A stretch of 64,000 nucleotides of DNA from Luteimonas yindakuii (GCF_004803715.2 NZ_CP039383.2:434001-498000), one strand, 5' to 3'; shown: positions 31,555-41,483, counted from the first letter of the stretch. Notes: generated from the letters alone by a model not told the origin. Translations and numbers: made by a program.

Positions 31555-34500
31555 ATGAACCGCATCTACCGCAAGGTCTGGAACAAGTCGCTGAACCAGC
31601 TGGTCGTGGCGTCGGAGCTCGCATCGGGCGATAGCGCCGGCGTACAGGCCTCGGATACCGTCCTGCGCGGTTACGGCATGCGGGCCTCGGCGCTCGGCCT
31701 CGCGCTGGCGGGCGCGTTGCTGGCACCGGCGGCGATGGGCCAGTCGGTGTCGGTGGGCGAGAACCGCAATTGCCTGGTGCTCGACACCAGCCTGCTGGCG
31801 CGTTGCGCCACGGCCGGCTCGGCAGACGCAAGCGGCTTGAACGCGGTGGCGATCGGCAGCCAGGCCCGTGCCAGCGGCGCGCAGGCGGTGGCGATCGGCC
31901 GGGCCGCTCAGGCCACCGGCGCCAACTCGATGGCGCTGGGCGCGTCGTCGCAGGCCACCGCAGGCAGCACCACGTCGGTCGGTGCCAACAGCCGCGCCAG
32001 CGCCGCCAACGCCACGGCACTGGGCGCCGGTGCGAACGCACAGCAGACCGGGTCGACGGCGCTGGGTTCGAACGCACGTGCCGGCGCGCAGCAGAGCACG
32101 GCGGTCGGCTTCAACGCGCAGACGCTGGCGACCGGTGGCGTCGCCATCGGCCGCGCCGCGATCGTGCAGGCCAGCGCGGAAAACGCCGTCGCCATCGGCC
32201 ACGGTTCGATCGCCAGCCAGGCCAACACCGTCTCGGTGGGCAACGGCACCGGGGCCGGCGGTGCCCCGGCGACGCGCCGGATCGTCAACGTGTCCGCGGG
32301 TGCCGCCGACACCGATGCGGTGAACGTCGCCCAGCTCAACGCGGTTGCCGACATCGCCGAGGAGACCAGCCAGTACTTCCAGGCCACCGGCGAAGGCCGC
32401 GCCTGGGCGGAGGGTGAGGAATCTGTGGCCGCGGGCGCGGATGCGCTGGCGGAAGGCGACGACTCGACCGCGGTCGGCTCGGCCGCGCAGGCCCAGGGCG
32501 AGGGTTCGTCCGCGTTCGGCAGCAGCGCATTCGCGCTGGAAGCCGGCGCGACCGCGATCGGCTTCAACACCGTTGGCGCCGGGGTGAACTCGGTGGCGCT
32601 GGGTGCCTTTGCCGAAGCCTGGGCCGAATCCAGCACCGCGCTGGGCACCGGCGCCTATGCGGGCGAGATCGGCGCCACCGCCACCGGCGCCGATGCGGTC
32701 GCCGAAGGTGCCTACGCCACCGCCACCGGTGCGGAGGCGAGTGCTTCCGGCACCCAGGCCACCGCCAGCGGGTTCCGTTCCGAGGCTTCCGCCGACGCAG
32801 CGTCGGCCTACGGCAGCTATGCCACCGCCACCGGCTTCGGCGCCACCGCGCTGGGCTATGGCGCGGAAGCCTCGGCCGATACCAGCACCGCCGTGGGCTT
32901 CGGTGCGCTGGCCTCGAACTTCGACGCCACTGCAGTCGGCGCCAACGCGATCGCCAGCGGCGACAACAGCGTCGCCGTGGGCGGGGCGTTCTTCGGCCTG
33001 ATCCCGACCGAAGCCTCCGGTGATTTCTCCACCGCCGTCGGTGGTGCCGCCTATGCGGGCGGCTTCAACTCCACCGCGCTGGGCAACTTCGCCAGCGCAC
33101 TCGGCGACAACAGCCTCGCCCTGGGCACCGATTCCGAAGCGCTGGCCGATGGCAGCGTGGCGCTGGGCCAGGGCTCGGTGGCCGATCGCGACGACACCGT
33201 GTCGGTGGGTGCGGCCGGTGCCGAGCGCCAGATCACCAACGTCGCCGCCGGCACCGAGGCCACCGACGCGGTGAACGTGTCGCAGCTGGAAGCCGCCACC
33301 GCCGACACCCGCTACTTCCGCGCCACCGGCGACGGCGAGGCCTACGCCCTGGGCGAGGACGCCACCGCGGCCGGCTCGGACGCCTATGCCGAGGCCGACT
33401 ACAGCACCGCGGTCGGCGCCGGCAGCAGCGCGCTGGGCGAGGGTGCCTCCGCGTTCGGCACCGGTGCCCTCGCAGCGGGCCAGTTCTCGACCGCGTCCGG
33501 CTACGGCGCGGTGGCCGAGGCCACCTCGAGCACCGCGGTCGGCGGCCAGCTGTACTACGTCGATCCCACCACCGGAGAGGTCCTGCTCGACCAGGCCACC
33601 ACCGCCAGCGGTGAGGGCGCCTCGGCTTTCGGTGCCGGCGCACAGGCGGCCGGCGCCTTCGCCACCGCTACCGGTGCCGCCGCCGTGGCCAGCAACACCC
33701 AGGCGACCGCCACCGGCTACAACAGCCAGGCCACCGGCCTGGCCGCGACCGCCAATGGCGGCTTCACCGAAGCCACCGGCGACTTCGCCACCGCGCTGGG
33801 CTACGGTGCCGAAGCCAGCAACACCCGCACCACCGCCGTGGGCATCAGCAGCGTGGCCTCGGGCCTCAACGCCACCGCGCTGGGCAACACCGCCACCGCC
33901 AGCGGCAACGCCAGCCTCGCCGCCGGCACCGCATCGCGCGCCACCAACCTCAATACCACCGCGCTCGGCGGCTCGGCCTGGGCCACCGCCGACAACACCA
34001 CCGCCGTGGGCCAGTTCGCCTGGGCGACCTCGGCGGGCTCCACCGCGATCGGCCGCGACTCGTTCGCCTACGGCGGCACCAATGCCACCGCGATCGGCCT
34101 GAACGCATGGGCCAACGGCCAGAGCAGCGTGGCGCTGGGTGCGGGGTCGCGGGCCACCGAGGCCAACGTGGTCTCGGTGGGCAACGGCACCGGCACCGGT
34201 GGCCACCCGGCCACGCGGCGGATCGTCAATGTCGCCGCCGGTGTGAATGCCAACGACGCGGTCAACGTGGCCCAGCTCGATGCGGTCGCGGACGTCGCCG
34301 AGGGCACCGCGCGCTACTTCAAGGCGACCGGCGAAGGCGAAGCCCATGTGACCGGCGACGAAGCCGTCGCCGCAGGTTCCAACGCAGCGGCCGATGGCGA
34401 CTACAGCACCGCGGTCGGTTCCACCGCGCAGGCGCTGGCCGACGGCGCTTCCGCGTTCGGCAGCGGCGCGTTCGCACTCGAAACCAATGCCACCGCGATC

Positions 34501-37500
34501 GGCTTCAATGCCACCGCGTCGGCGGCCAACGCGCTGGCGCTGGGTGCGCTTGCCGAAGCGGCCGGCGAATACTCGATCGCACTGGGCGCCGAGAGCCTGG
34601 CCTCCGGCGAGCTGTCGACGGCCACCGGCGCAGGTGCGGTTGCTACCGGCGACGGCAGCCTGGCTTCCGGTGCGCTGGCCGAGGCGTCGGGCATCGAGGC
34701 CACAGCCGTCGGTTTCTTCGCCGACGCCTCCGGCGAGGGCGCAACCGCGGTGGGTGCCGAGAGCATCGCCAGCGGTGATACGTCCGCCGCCTTCGGTTTC
34801 CTCGCACAGGCGACCGACGACTACACCACCGCCGTCGGCGGCTACGCGATCGCCTCCGGTTTCAACAGCACCGCGCTCGGCAATTTCAGCGAGGCGTCGG
34901 GTTCCAGCAGCCTTGCGGTCGGTTCCGACAGCGTGGCCGCGGGCGATACCAGCACCGCGGTCGGCCAGGGCGCGCAGGCGACTGGCTTCAACTCCGTCGC
35001 CGTGGGTGGCGCAGGCTTCTTCGGCCTGCTGCCGACCGAGGCCTCGGGCGACTTCTCCACCGCCATCGGTGGTGCCGCGTATGCGGCGGGCTACAACTCG
35101 ACCGTGGTCGGCAACTTCGCCGAAGCCTACGGCGACAACACCGTCGTGCTCGGCTCCGACGCGGTGGCCACGGCGGAAGGCGCGGTCGCACTCGGCCAGG
35201 GCTCGCTGGCCGATCGCGACAACAGCGTGTCGGTGGGTTCCGAAGGTGCCGAACGCCAGATCACCAACGTCGCCGCCGGCACCGAGACCACCGATGCGGT
35301 GAACGTCGGCCAGCTGGAGGAGGCCACCGCGGACACGCGCTATTTCCGCGCCACCGGCGATGGCGAGGCCTTTGCCGAAGGCGTGGACGCGACCGCCGCC
35401 GGTTCCAACGCCTTCGCCGAGGCGGACTACGCCACGGCGCTGGGTTCGAGCAGCAGCGCCTATGGCGTCGGCTCGACGGCGGTCGGCAGCGGCGCGACCG
35501 CATGGGGCACCTATGCCTTCGCGTCGGGCTACAACGCCGTGGCCGAGGGTGATTCCAGCACGGCTCTGGGCGGCTGGCTGTACTACGAGGACGCTGCGGG
35601 CGGCGTGGTCCTCGACCAGGCCACCTCGGCGACCGGTTTCGGCGCATCGGCGCTCGGTGCGGGCGCCCAGGCCAGCGGTTTCCTCGGTACCGCGGTTGGC
35701 GCGGGTGCCGATGCCGCGGGCGGCCAGGCGATCGCCGCCGGCTACAGCAGTTCGGCGTCGGGCGATTACGCCTCCGCGTTCGGTGGCTTCAGCGATGCGT
35801 CCGGCTACCAGGGCACTGCGCTCGGTTACGGCGCGGCAGCGTCCAGCGATTACGCGACCGCGGTCGGCGTGGCGGCAAGCGCGTCGGGCGTGGGCAGCGT
35901 CGCGGTGGGTGAATACAGCGTCGCCACCGGCGACGAGAGCGTTGCGGTCGGCGGCACCACGTTCTTCGGCTTCATCCCCGCACAGGCCACCGGCACGGGG
36001 GCGGCTGCGTTCGGTGCGGGCGCCTGGGCGACCGAGGACTACACCACCGCCGTGGGCTGGAATTCCTGGGCCGACGCCACCAGCGCGACCGCGGTCGGCG
36101 AGAGCGCATTCGCGCTTGCCGGGAACAGCGTGGCGTTGGGCGCGAGCTCGCTTGCCGATCGTGCGGACACCGTGTCCGTCGGTCGCGCGGGCGACGAGCG
36201 CCAGATCACCAATGTCGCGGCAGGCACGGAAGATACCGATGCGGTCAACGTCGCGCAGTTGAACGCAGTTGCCGATGTCGCCGAAGAAACCAGCCGCTAC
36301 TTCAAGGCGACCGGTGAGGGCGAAGCGTGGGTCACCGGCGAAGAGGCCGTTGCGGCCGGCTCCGATGCCGCGGCGGACGGTGACTATTCAACGGCGGTCG
36401 GCTCGGCCGCGCAGGCGCAGGGCGAGGGTTCGTCCGCGTTCGGCAGCAGCGCATTCGCGCTGGAAGCCGGCGCCACCGCGATCGGCTTCAGCACCGTCGG
36501 CGCCGGGGTGAACTCGGTGGCGCTGGGTGCCTTCGCCGAAGCCTGGGCCGAATCCAGCACCGCGCTCGGCACCGGCGCCTATGCGGGCGAGGTCAGCGCC
36601 ACCGCCACCGGCGCCGATGCGGTCGCCGAAGGTGCCTACGCCACCGCCACCGGTGCGGAGGCGAGTGCTTCCGGCACCCAGGCCACCGCCAGCGGGTTCC
36701 GTTCCGAGGCTTCCGCCGATGCAGCGTCGGCCTACGGTAGCTATGCCACCGCCACCGGCTTCGGCGCCACCGCGCTGGGCTATGGCGCGGAAGCCTCGGC
36801 CGATACCAGCACCGCGGTGGGCTTCGGCGCACTGGCCTCCAACTTCGACGCCACTGCCGTCGGTGCCAACGCGATCGCCAGCGGCGACAACAGCGTCGCC
36901 GTGGGCGGGGCGTTCTTCGGCCTGATCCCGACCGAGGCCTCCGGTGATTTCTCCACCGCCGTCGGTGGTGCCGCCTATGCGGCCGGCTTCAACTCCACCG
37001 CCCTGGGCAACTTCGCCAGTGCGCTCGGCGACAACAGCCTGGCGCTGGGCTCGGATTCCGAAGCGCTGGCCGATGGCAGCGTGGCGCTGGGCCAGGGTTC
37101 GGTGGCCGATCGCGACGACACTGTGTCGGTGGGTGCGGCCGGTGCCGAGCGCCAGATCACCAATGTCGCCGCCGGCACCGAGGCCACCGACGCGGTGAAC
37201 GTGTCGCAGCTGGAAGCGGCCACCGCCGACACCCGCTACTTCCGCGCCACCGGCGACGGCGAGGCCTACGCCCTGGGCGAGGACGCCACCGCGGCCGGCT
37301 CGGACGCCTATGCCGAGGCCGATTACAGCACCGCGGTCGGTGCTGGCAGCAGCGCCTTCGGCGCGGGCTCCTCGGCGGTGGGTAGTGGCGCGACGGCTTT
37401 GGGCGACAACGCGGTCGCCGTCGGCATGAACAGCAGCGCCGAGGCGGGGTCGGTCGCGGTGGGCGGCCCTGGTCAGGCCTATGACCAGTTCAATTCGCCG

Positions 37501-39465
37501 ATCACCGACGACGAGGGGAATCCTGAGCTCGTTGCCACGCAGGCCGGGGTGGATGCCGCGGCTGTGGGTGCCGGTGCGCTGGCGACAGGCGCAAGCGCAG
37601 CTGCCTTCGGTAGCGGGGCCCAGGCATTGGGCGGCAACAGCACCGCGAGCGGGTTCAAGTCGCGTGCGACCGGCGAATGGAGCACGGCCATCGGCAGCAA
37701 TGCATGGGCCAGCGGGGGCGATGCCACCGCGACCGGCGCCTACGCGTGGGCCACGGCCAACGGAGCCACCGCCTTCGGCACCTCGGCCTGGGCGACTGCG
37801 AGCAATGCGTCCGCGTTCGGTTACGGCGCGTGGGCTGCAGACGGCGGTGCCACGGCACTGGGTATGGACACCTGGGCGGACGGCATCAGCGCGGTTGCGA
37901 TCGGTCGCGGCGCACTGGCCACCGAGAACTACGCGATGGCTCTCGGCGCGACCAGCCTGGCCGACGGCAACAATTCGGTCGCGCTTGGCCGGGGGACGCT
38001 CAGCCTGGCCGACAACGCCATCGCACAGGGCTGGCGCGCCACGGTCGGCCGCGATGGCATCAACAGCGTCGCGATCGGCGCGAATGCATTCGCGGCCGCG
38101 GCGGACAGCGTGGCGCTGGGTGGTGGCTCGCTGGCGGATCGGGCCGGCACCATCTCGGTGGGAGCAGGACAGGCGTGGACCGACGAGTACGGCGTGGTCC
38201 ACCAGCCAGTCGACCGCCAGATCACCAACGTGGCAGAGGGCACCGAGGACACCGACGCCGTCAACGTTGCGCAGCTCAATTCGGTCGCCGAAAGTGCGGT
38301 GCGGTACGACGACGAGTCGCGCTCGGTGGTCACGCTGGATGGCACCAACGGGACCCGGCTGACCAACCTCGCTGCAGGTGCGGTGACAGCGGGTAGCAGG
38401 GATGCCATCACCGGTGGGCAACTGTTCGGTGCGATGTCGAGCACGGCCGAAGCACTGGGTGGAGGGGCGGGAGTCACGGCGTTCGGCAATCTCATCGCGC
38501 CCGTCTACACGGTACAGGGCGGCAACTACTTCAGCGTCGGTGACGCGATCGGTGCACTGGATGCGGAGATCGGCTCGCTCACCAGCCGTATGTCGTGGAT
38601 GGAGCAGGACGTGGCGAGCGTCGCTGCGACCACTGCGGCGCTGCAGTCCGATGTGGCCGCGCTGCAGACACCACGTGACGCGAACGGCGATGCCAGTACC
38701 GATGTGGCAGCTCCCGATGCGGCCGCGGCAACTGCGGGGGATGCCAGCATCGCCATGGTTGACGACAGCGGCGTTGCTTCCGATGCGGATGCCGACGAGG
38801 TGCCGGCCGTGGGCACGGCGACGGTATCGGGGGCACCGCGTGCGATGTCGGTGGGTGGTCCCGTCCAGGTCGGCGGCGCGCAGGCGGCCGCCGCGGGTGG
38901 CGGCACGCTGACGGCTCCGGTGGGCACGGCGGGTACGGCCATCGGCGAGGGCGCCGTGGCCTCCGCCACCAATTCGGTGGCGCTGGGCGAAGGCTCGGTC
39001 GCCAACCGCGCCAACACCGTCTCGGTCGGCAGCACCGGCAACGAGCGCCAGGTGACCAACGTGGCCGCCGGCACGGTCGATACCGATGCCGCCAACGTGG
39101 GCCAGGTGCGCAGCACCGCGACCCAGACCCTGGGCTCGGCGAACGCCTACACGGATGCGAAGTTCGCCGCATGGGACGACAACTTCGAGGCATTCCGCGG
39201 CGACGTGGAACGCCGCTTCGACGATGTCGACCGCCGCATGGACCGCCAGGGCGCGATGAACGCCGCGATGCTCAACATGGCCACGAGCGCGGCGGGCGTA
39301 CGCACGCAGAACCGGGTCGGCGTCGGCGTGGGCTTCCAGAGCGGCGAAAGCGCGCTGTCGATCGGTTACCAGCGGGCGATCAGCGAGCGCGCCACGGTGA
39401 CCGTCGGCGGTGCCTTCAGCGGCGACGAGAAATCGGTCGGCCTCGGCGCGGGCTTCGGCTGGTGA
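31555..39465 (+). CDS. YadA-type trimeric autotransporter adhesin
   Basis: 2636 codons including the stop. Residues 1-24 (MNRIYRKVWNKSLNQLVVAS) are an extended signal peptide region, followed by a hydrophobic signal (about 45-62, cleavage near A-M-G-Q). Residues about 80-2280 are YadA-head repeats of about 14 residues (x-A-x-A-x-G-x-x-A) broken by eight neck motifs (V-S-V-G..R-Q-I-T-N-V-A-A-G-T-x-x-x-D-A-V-N-V-x-Q-L). Six of the necks are followed by Y-F-x-A-T-G-x-G-E-A and another head rather than a long stalk. A divergent stalk region spans about 2255-2460. The C-terminal 70 residues (M-L-N-M-A-T-S-A-A..G-V-G-V-G-F-Q-S-G, ending G-F-G-W) form the four-strand membrane anchor. Family role: surface adhesion and biofilm. 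No stop or frameshift seen. Confidence 0.95.
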   Translation: MNRIYRKVWNKSLNQLVVASELASGDSAGVQASDTVLRGYGMRASALGLALAGALLAPAAMGQSVSVGENRNCLVLDTSLLARCATAGSADASGLNAVAIGSQARASGAQAVAIGRAAQATGANSMALGASSQATAGSTTSVGANSRASAANATALGAGANAQQTGSTALGSNARAGAQQSTAVGFNAQTLATGGVAIGRAAIVQASAENAVAIGHGSIASQANTVSVGNGTGAGGAPATRRIVNVSAGAADTDAVNVAQLNAVADIAEETSQYFQATGEGRAWAEGEESVAAGADALAEGDDSTAVGSAAQAQGEGSSAFGSSAFALEAGATAIGFNTVGAGVNSVALGAFAEAWAESSTALGTGAYAGEIGATATGADAVAEGAYATATGAEASASGTQATASGFRSEASADAASAYGSYATATGFGATALGYGAEASADTSTAVGFGALASNFDATAVGANAIASGDNSVAVGGAFFGLIPTEASGDFSTAVGGAAYAGGFNSTALGNFASALGDNSLALGTDSEALADGSVALGQGSVADRDDTVSVGAAGAERQITNVAAGTEATDAVNVSQLEAATADTRYFRATGDGEAYALGEDATAAGSDAYAEADYSTAVGAGSSALGEGASAFGTGALAAGQFSTASGYGAVAEATSSTAVGGQLYYVDPTTGEVLLDQATTASGEGASAFGAGAQAAGAFATATGAAAVASNTQATATGYNSQATGLAATANGGFTEATGDFATALGYGAEASNTRTTAVGISSVASGLNATALGNTATASGNASLAAGTASRATNLNTTALGGSAWATADNTTAVGQFAWATSAGSTAIGRDSFAYGGTNATAIGLNAWANGQSSVALGAGSRATEANVVSVGNGTGTGGHPATRRIVNVAAGVNANDAVNVAQLDAVADVAEGTARYFKATGEGEAHVTGDEAVAAGSNAAADGDYSTAVGSTAQALADGASAFGSGAFALETNATAIGFNATASAANALALGALAEAAGEYSIALGAESLASGELSTATGAGAVATGDGSLASGALAEASGIEATAVGFFADASGEGATAVGAESIASGDTSAAFGFLAQATDDYTTAVGGYAIASGFNSTALGNFSEASGSSSLAVGSDSVAAGDTSTAVGQGAQATGFNSVAVGGAGFFGLLPTEASGDFSTAIGGAAYAAGYNSTVVGNFAEAYGDNTVVLGSDAVATAEGAVALGQGSLADRDNSVSVGSEGAERQITNVAAGTETTDAVNVGQLEEATADTRYFRATGDGEAFAEGVDATAAGSNAFAEADYATALGSSSSAYGVGSTAVGSGATAWGTYAFASGYNAVAEGDSSTALGGWLYYEDAAGGVVLDQATSATGFGASALGAGAQASGFLGTAVGAGADAAGGQAIAAGYSSSASGDYASAFGGFSDASGYQGTALGYGAAASSDYATAVGVAASASGVGSVAVGEYSVATGDESVAVGGTTFFGFIPAQATGTGAAAFGAGAWATEDYTTAVGWNSWADATSATAVGESAFALAGNSVALGASSLADRADTVSVGRAGDERQITNVAAGTEDTDAVNVAQLNAVADVAEETSRYFKATGEGEAWVTGEEAVAAGSDAAADGDYSTAVGSAAQAQGEGSSAFGSSAFALEAGATAIGFSTVGAGVNSVALGAFAEAWAESSTALGTGAYAGEVSATATGADAVAEGAYATATGAEASASGTQATASGFRSEASADAASAYGSYATATGFGATALGYGAEASADTSTAVGFGALASNFDATAVGANAIASGDNSVAVGGAFFGLIPTEASGDFSTAVGGAAYAAGFNSTALGNFASALGDNSLALGSDSEALADGSVALGQGSVADRDDTVSVGAAGAERQITNVAAGTEATDAVNVSQLEAATADTRYFRATGDGEAYALGEDATAAGSDAYAEADYSTAVGAGSSAFGAGSSAVGSGATALGDNAVAVGMNSSAEAGSVAVGGPGQAYDQFNSPITDDEGNPELVATQAGVDAAAVGAGALATGASAAAFGSGAQALGGNSTASGFKSRATGEWSTAIGSNAWASGGDATATGAYAWATANGATAFGTSAWATASNASAFGYGAWAADGGATALGMDTWADGISAVAIGRGALATENYAMALGATSLADGNNSVALGRGTLSLADNAIAQGWRATVGRDGINSVAIGANAFAAAADSVALGGGSLADRAGTISVGAGQAWTDEYGVVHQPVDRQITNVAEGTEDTDAVNVAQLNSVAESAVRYDDESRSVVTLDGTNGTRLTNLAAGAVTAGSRDAITGGQLFGAMSSTAEALGGGAGVTAFGNLIAPVYTVQGGNYFSVGDAIGALDAEIGSLTSRMSWMEQDVASVAATTAALQSDVAALQTPRDANGDASTDVAAPDAAAATAGDASIAMVDDSGVASDADADEVPAVGTATVSGAPRAMSVGGPVQVGGAQAAAAGGGTLTAPVGTAGTAIGEGAVASATNSVALGEGSVANRANTVSVGSTGNERQVTNVAAGTVDTDAANVGQVRSTATQTLGSANAYTDAKFAAWDDNFEAFRGDVERRFDDVDRRMDRQGAMNAAMLNMATSAAGVRTQNRVGVGVGFQSGESALSIGYQRAISERATVTVGGAFSGDEKSVGLGAGFGW
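32470..33432 (+). repeat. Internal duplication in the adhesin gene, copy 1
   Basis: About 960 bases (residues about 305-626) recur 3924 bases (1308 codons) downstream at 36394-37356. The protein copies differ at only a handful of residues, for example I-G versus V-S and G-T-D-S versus G-S-D-S. It includes a head, the F-F-G-L-I-P loop, one neck and one Y-F-R-A-T-G module. Confidence 0.9.
36394..37356 (+). repeat. Internal duplication in the adhesin gene, copy 2
   Basis: Near-identical to 32470-33432 and in the same frame. Most differences are synonymous third-position changes, so the copies are either a fairly recent duplication or are kept alike by gene conversion. A more diverged relative lies at about 34390-35440. 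Confidence 0.9.
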
Positions 39466-39591
39466 TGGTCAGGGGTGGTCGGCCCGCCGGCCGGCCGCCC
39501 GGTACGCGTCACGGGAATTCCAGACGGTCCGCGGCGGCGCGACGACGGACCGCACAAGCGCAGCACCCAACTCCAGAGAGGCACGAACGTG

Positions 39592-41463
39592 ATGAAGCAG
39601 AGCAAGATCAGCATGGCGGTGGCGGCAGCGATCCTCGTCGGCAGCGTCGGCATGGGCGTATCCGCGTCCGACCGCATTGCCGGCACCCGCGTCAGCGAGC
39701 CGTCGACCGCCCCCGCGGTCGCCACCACCGGCGACCGCTACGTCGTGAAGTACCGTGATTCCGCGGCGCGCTCGCAGGCGGCCGCACTCAAGAACGCGCT
39801 CGGCCGCGCCGGCCTCGACCGCCCGCTGCAGGCCACGGCGAATGCATCCGCACGAGCCGCGGTCTCGGCGCAGGTGCTGCGGCGCACCGCAGCGCCGGGC
39901 TGGCACGTGGTCACCACCTCGCGTCGCCTGAGCGCGTCGGAATCGGCGAGCTTCCTGCGCGAACTCGCCGCCGATCCCGCGGTGGTCTCGGCCGAGCCCG
40001 ACCTGCTGTACCAGCACATGGGCATGGCCGCCCCGGCGGCAGCGCCGAACGATCCGAACTACGCGCAGTACCAGTGGAACTTCTACAACCCGGCCGGCGG
40101 CGTACGCGCCGAGCAGGCATGGGAGACCTCGACCGGCGAAGGGGTGGTGGTGGCGGTGCTCGACACCGGCATCGTGCAGGGCACGCTCGACCTCGCCAAC
40201 AACGTGATCCCCGGCTACGACATGATCAGCGACCGCCGGGTGTCGCGCCGTGCCACCGACGGCCGCGTGGCCGGTGGCTGGGACCTCGGTGACTGGGTGG
40301 AAGAGAACTACTGCACCCAGCTCGGCGCGCCGCCGCATCCGGCGGACGTCAGCTCGTGGCACGGCAGCCACGTCGCCGGCACCATCGCCCAGGAAACCAA
40401 CAACGGCACCGGGCTGGCCGGCATCGCGCACGACGCGCAGGTGATGCCGATCCGCGTGCTGGGCTCGTGCGGCGGCTTCGGCAGCGACATCTCCGACGGC
40501 ATGCTGTGGGCGGCGGGCATCAGCGTCCCGGGCCTGCCGGCCAACACCAACCCGGCCGAAGTCCTCAACATGAGCCTCGGCAGCGGCGGCCAGACCACCT
40601 GCCCGGCGCTGTACCAGGACGCGATCAACCAGGTCAACGCTGCCGGTTCGATCATCGTCGTCGCCGCCGGCAACGCCAACGGCAATGCGGCCAACTACAC
40701 GATGTCGGCCTGCAATGGCGTCATCAGTGTCGGCGCCACCCGCATCACCGGCGGCAAGGCCGGCTACTCGAACTACGGCGCGCGCGTCGACCTGTCGGCG
40801 CCCGGTGGCGGTGGCTCGGTCGACGGCAACCCGAACGGCTACATCTGGCAGGTCACCAACGGCGGCCAGCAGGGCCCGGTCGCTGGCAACTGGATCCTGC
40901 GCGGCATGGCGGGCACCTCGATGGCGTCGCCGCATGTTGCCGCCGCCGCTGCGCTGGTGCAGGCGGTCGTCGACGAGCCGCTGGGCTGGCAGGACATGCG
41001 CGACCTGCTGAAGGAGACGGCGCGAGCGTTCCCGGTGGCGATCCCGGCCTCCACCCCGATGGGCGCAGGCATCCTCGACCTCGAGGCGCTGCTGGAGAAG
41101 GCCACCGAGGTGCCGTGCGATCCGGAAGTCGAGGTGTGCGGGCCGGATGCGACCACGATCCAGAACAAGGTGCCGGTGCCGGGCCTGAGCGGTGCGGCGG
41201 GTTCGGAGGTGCTCTACGCGATCGAAGTTCCCGCAGGCGTCAGCGGGCCGCTGAGCATCAGCACCAGTGGCGGCAGCGGCGACGTGTCGCTGTATGTCAG
41301 CTTCGACGAGGAGCCCTCCGCGGGCGACGCGGATTACAGCTCCACCCGTCCGGGCAACAGCGAGACGGTGCGTGTGGCCAATCCGCAGGCCGGCACGTAC
41401 TACATCAAGCTGGTTGGCGTGCGTGCCTACAGCAACGTGACGCTGCAGGCCCGCCACAACTGA
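39592..41463 (+). CDS. Secreted S8 (subtilisin-like) serine protease with propeptide and PPC domain
   Basis: 623 residues. A signal peptide (1-26) is followed by an I9-like propeptide (about 45-145: Y-V-V-K-Y-R-D-S, P-A-V-V-S-A-E-P-D). The catalytic domain (about 160-510) has the triad D191 (V-L-D-T-G), H257 (H-G-S-H-V-A-G-T) and S443 (G-T-S-M-A-S-P-H-V), plus the oxyanion Asn in A-A-G-N-A-N. The C-terminus (about 535-623) is a pre-peptidase C-terminal domain (Y-A-I-E-V-P-A-G, D-V-S-L-Y-V-S, Y-Y-I-K-L-V-G-V). Typical of extracellular proteases of Xanthomonas/Lysobacter exported by type II secretion. ATG 39592 follows AGAGAGG. It lies 126 bases after the adhesin, with no terminator seen between. 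Confidence 0.95.
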   Translation: MKQSKISMAVAAAILVGSVGMGVSASDRIAGTRVSEPSTAPAVATTGDRYVVKYRDSAARSQAAALKNALGRAGLDRPLQATANASARAAVSAQVLRRTAAPGWHVVTTSRRLSASESASFLRELAADPAVVSAEPDLLYQHMGMAAPAAAPNDPNYAQYQWNFYNPAGGVRAEQAWETSTGEGVVVAVLDTGIVQGTLDLANNVIPGYDMISDRRVSRRATDGRVAGGWDLGDWVEENYCTQLGAPPHPADVSSWHGSHVAGTIAQETNNGTGLAGIAHDAQVMPIRVLGSCGGFGSDISDGMLWAAGISVPGLPANTNPAEVLNMSLGSGGQTTCPALYQDAINQVNAAGSIIVVAAGNANGNAANYTMSACNGVISVGATRITGGKAGYSNYGARVDLSAPGGGGSVDGNPNGYIWQVTNGGQQGPVAGNWILRGMAGTSMASPHVAAAAALVQAVVDEPLGWQDMRDLLKETARAFPVAIPASTPMGAGILDLEALLEKATEVPCDPEVEVCGPDATTIQNKVPVPGLSGAAGSEVLYAIEVPAGVSGPLSISTSGGSGDVSLYVSFDEEPSAGDADYSSTRPGNSETVRVANPQAGTYYIKLVGVRAYSNVTLQARHN

Positions 41464-41483
41464 GTCTGGCGGTTTGAAGGAAA

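Noticed and set aside
31456..34347. Antisense open frame of 963 codons opposite the adhesin (and a second of 677 codons at 36388-38421)
   Set aside because: These are by-products of the GC-rich, highly periodic repeats. The translations are low-complexity and match no protein family, while the plus strand has a complete adhesin.
31555..39465. CRISPR-like or tandem DNA repeat array
   Set aside because: The repetition follows codon and 14-residue protein periodicity in an open frame; there are no constant repeats with unique spacers.
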